64,000 nt of DNA, taken from NCBI RefSeq assembly GCF_003971255.1, contig NZ_CP034660.1, forward strand, positions 3,224,001 to 3,288,000, given 5' to 3'. The translations under genes and the position numbers were made by a program. This DNA comes from Colwellia sp. Arc7-635 (GTDB taxonomy: Bacteria > Pseudomonadota > Gammaproteobacteria > Enterobacterales > Alteromonadaceae). Of the stretch, positions 63,455-64,000 are shown one piece after another; position 1 is the first letter of the stretch, and every line of letters starts with the position of its first letter. Under the pieces are notes generated by a model. It was given only the letters and a program-made list of their open reading frames with translations, ran no database searches and was not told where the DNA came from.

Positions 63455-63551
63455 TAACAAGTCACTCAAAAGGACAAATAACAGTTGGTTTTTTGCTCCT
63501 TCGTCGCTTATTTTAACCAACTATTATTTGCCTCTTAGTGAGGCGTTAGGC
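63455..63551 (+). other. attC site 5
   Basis: TAACAAGTCACTCAAAAGGAC, inner repeats AACAGTTGGTT and AACCAACTATTATTT around GCTCCTTCGTCGC, ending CCTCTTAGTGAGGCGTTAGGC. It differs from the right part of attC site 2 at only a few positions. Confidence 0.95.
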
Positions 63552-63560
63552 ATCATTCGT

Positions 63561-63971
63561 ATGAAGAAAGTGTTCATTATATTCAGCGCAATAATTCTAA
63601 GCCCATTTGTGGTTTACTTTTTACTAGTTTCAAAATCATACATAGAAGGGGCTGGTCTTGAGTATTCAGATGAATTAATAAAATCCGAGTACATATTTGA
63701 GTTTGAAGGTAATCGGACTGTTTATATAAAAGATGAATTTAATCAATTTATACGATCGTGGGGTGGAAGCCCGGAAAGTATTACTGTACAAAATGGCATT
63801 AGAACTGTCGTTTTTAAAGGTGGCGCAATTCTTAAAACTAGCACCGACTCTATTAACCCTCAAGCGACACAAGTAAGCCTTAAAGGTTTTATGGGAGTAA
63901 CTACTGAAGATTCTAGCTTTATTGTTAACTCTGATGGAATAATTTCTAGCACCAATTGGCACGGTGGGTAA
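63561..63971 (+). CDS. Cassette 6: small membrane-anchored protein of unknown function
   Basis: A 136-residue protein with one N-terminal hydrophobic segment (KKVFIIFSAIILSPFVVYFL) and a beta-rich rest. ATG at 63561 lies directly after attC site 5; the frame that opens at 63528 is attC sequence. No strong ribosome site is seen. Six bases after the stop codon another attC begins. No family recognised. Confidence 0.65.
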   Translation: MKKVFIIFSAIILSPFVVYFLLVSKSYIEGAGLEYSDELIKSEYIFEFEGNRTVYIKDEFNQFIRSWGGSPESITVQNGIRTVVFKGGAILKTSTDSINPQATQVSLKGFMGVTTEDSSFIVNSDGIISSTNWHGG

Positions 63972-63976
63972 ATGCC

Positions 63977-64000
63977 TAACAAGCTAATTAACAAGGACAA
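63977..64000 (+). other. attC site 6, cut by window edge
   Basis: TAACAAGCTAATTAACAAGGAC, the start of a further attC; the array therefore continues beyond the window. Confidence 0.85.

Larger units (their letters stand above)
58248..64000 (+). mobile_element. Integron gene-cassette array (no integrase in window)
   Basis: Six consecutive plus-strand genes, each followed closely by an attC site that starts TAACAAG (CAACAAG in the IS-split one) and ends GTTAG/GTTATG. The array's left edge is taken at the GTTAT of 58247-58251, which can be the recombination point of the first cassette. It continues past the right window edge. Because attC sites are at the 3' side of their genes, attI should be on the left, where no intI is present; so this part is a cluster of attC sites lacking an integrase, or a piece separated from it. 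Confidence 0.88.

Noticed and set aside
63528-63560. N-terminal extension of the cassette 6 gene
   Set aside because: The residues (PLSEALG...) are the translated end of an attC and recur in other attC-derived frames.
1-64000. CRISPR arrays, rRNA genes and prophage
   Set aside because: No regularly spaced identical repeats, no rRNA segments and no phage structural genes were seen.

Overview
The window reads as a chromosomal segment of an AT-rich marine gammaproteobacterium of the order Alteromonadales, most likely Colwelliaceae (Colwellia/Thalassotalea-like). The reasons are the gene content and order (murJ/rpsT; kdsB-ycaR-lpxK-msbA-comEC; lolCDE; a TonB2/TtpC-type energy-transduction operon), the AT-rich spacers, and the many exported peptidases. 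The genus is an inference; no 16S gene or other marker is in view.

Positions 1-57.6 kb are ordinary core genome. From left to right: the 5' end of murJ and rpsT; a run of exported peptidases (M49-like, a two-gene M16 pair, M3) with a GMC oxidoreductase and a thioredoxin-like protein; a minus-strand set (DUF3010, tapT, YggN-like, zapE, csp, SpoU methylase); a second, short signal peptidase I and a cyclophilin with a GlyGly-CTERM-type tail; hxlR-nudC, arfB, hpf; an acyltransferase, an M18 aminopeptidase, azlCD and an M1 lipoprotein aminopeptidase; the envelope block kdsB-ycaR-lpxK-msbA-comEC; lolC-lolD-lolE; an M13 lipoprotein peptidase; a cobalamin riboswitch driving btuD-btuC-cobO-btuF; a FAD monooxygenase with two CxxCxGxG knuckles; a chemoreceptor, a small DUF2897 protein and carbonic anhydrase; and the DUF3450-ttpC-exbB-exbD-tonB-TPR operon. 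The themes are uptake of peptides, amino acids and B12 through a TonB-energised envelope, plus lipid A and lipoprotein export.

From about 58.25 kb to the right edge the window is an integron gene-cassette array. Six one-gene cassettes, all on the plus strand, each end in an attC site (TAACAAG ... GTTAGGC/GTTATGC, with a long imperfect inverted repeat). No integron integrase lies on the attI-proximal side, so within the window this is a cluster of attC sites lacking intI. Cargo: small secreted proteins, a 2-TM protein with a possible winged-helix tail, a membrane-anchored pentapeptide-repeat protein and an exported alpha/beta hydrolase.

The most striking object is an IS110-family element (about 59,388-60,901, transposase on the minus strand) inserted inside the attC of the second cassette. 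Removing it restores an attC almost identical to another one in the array. The non-coding region upstream of the transposase folds like a two-loop bridge RNA. On the transposase strand one loop carries UAACAAG, the conserved start of the attC sites, and the other carries CUAUAAG, the complement of the element's own end; both guides end on the same CT core in transposase orientation. I read this as an integron-parasitic IS whose guide RNA is written against attC. The motif positions are seen directly; the mechanism is inferred from what is known of IS621/IS110 bridge RNAs.
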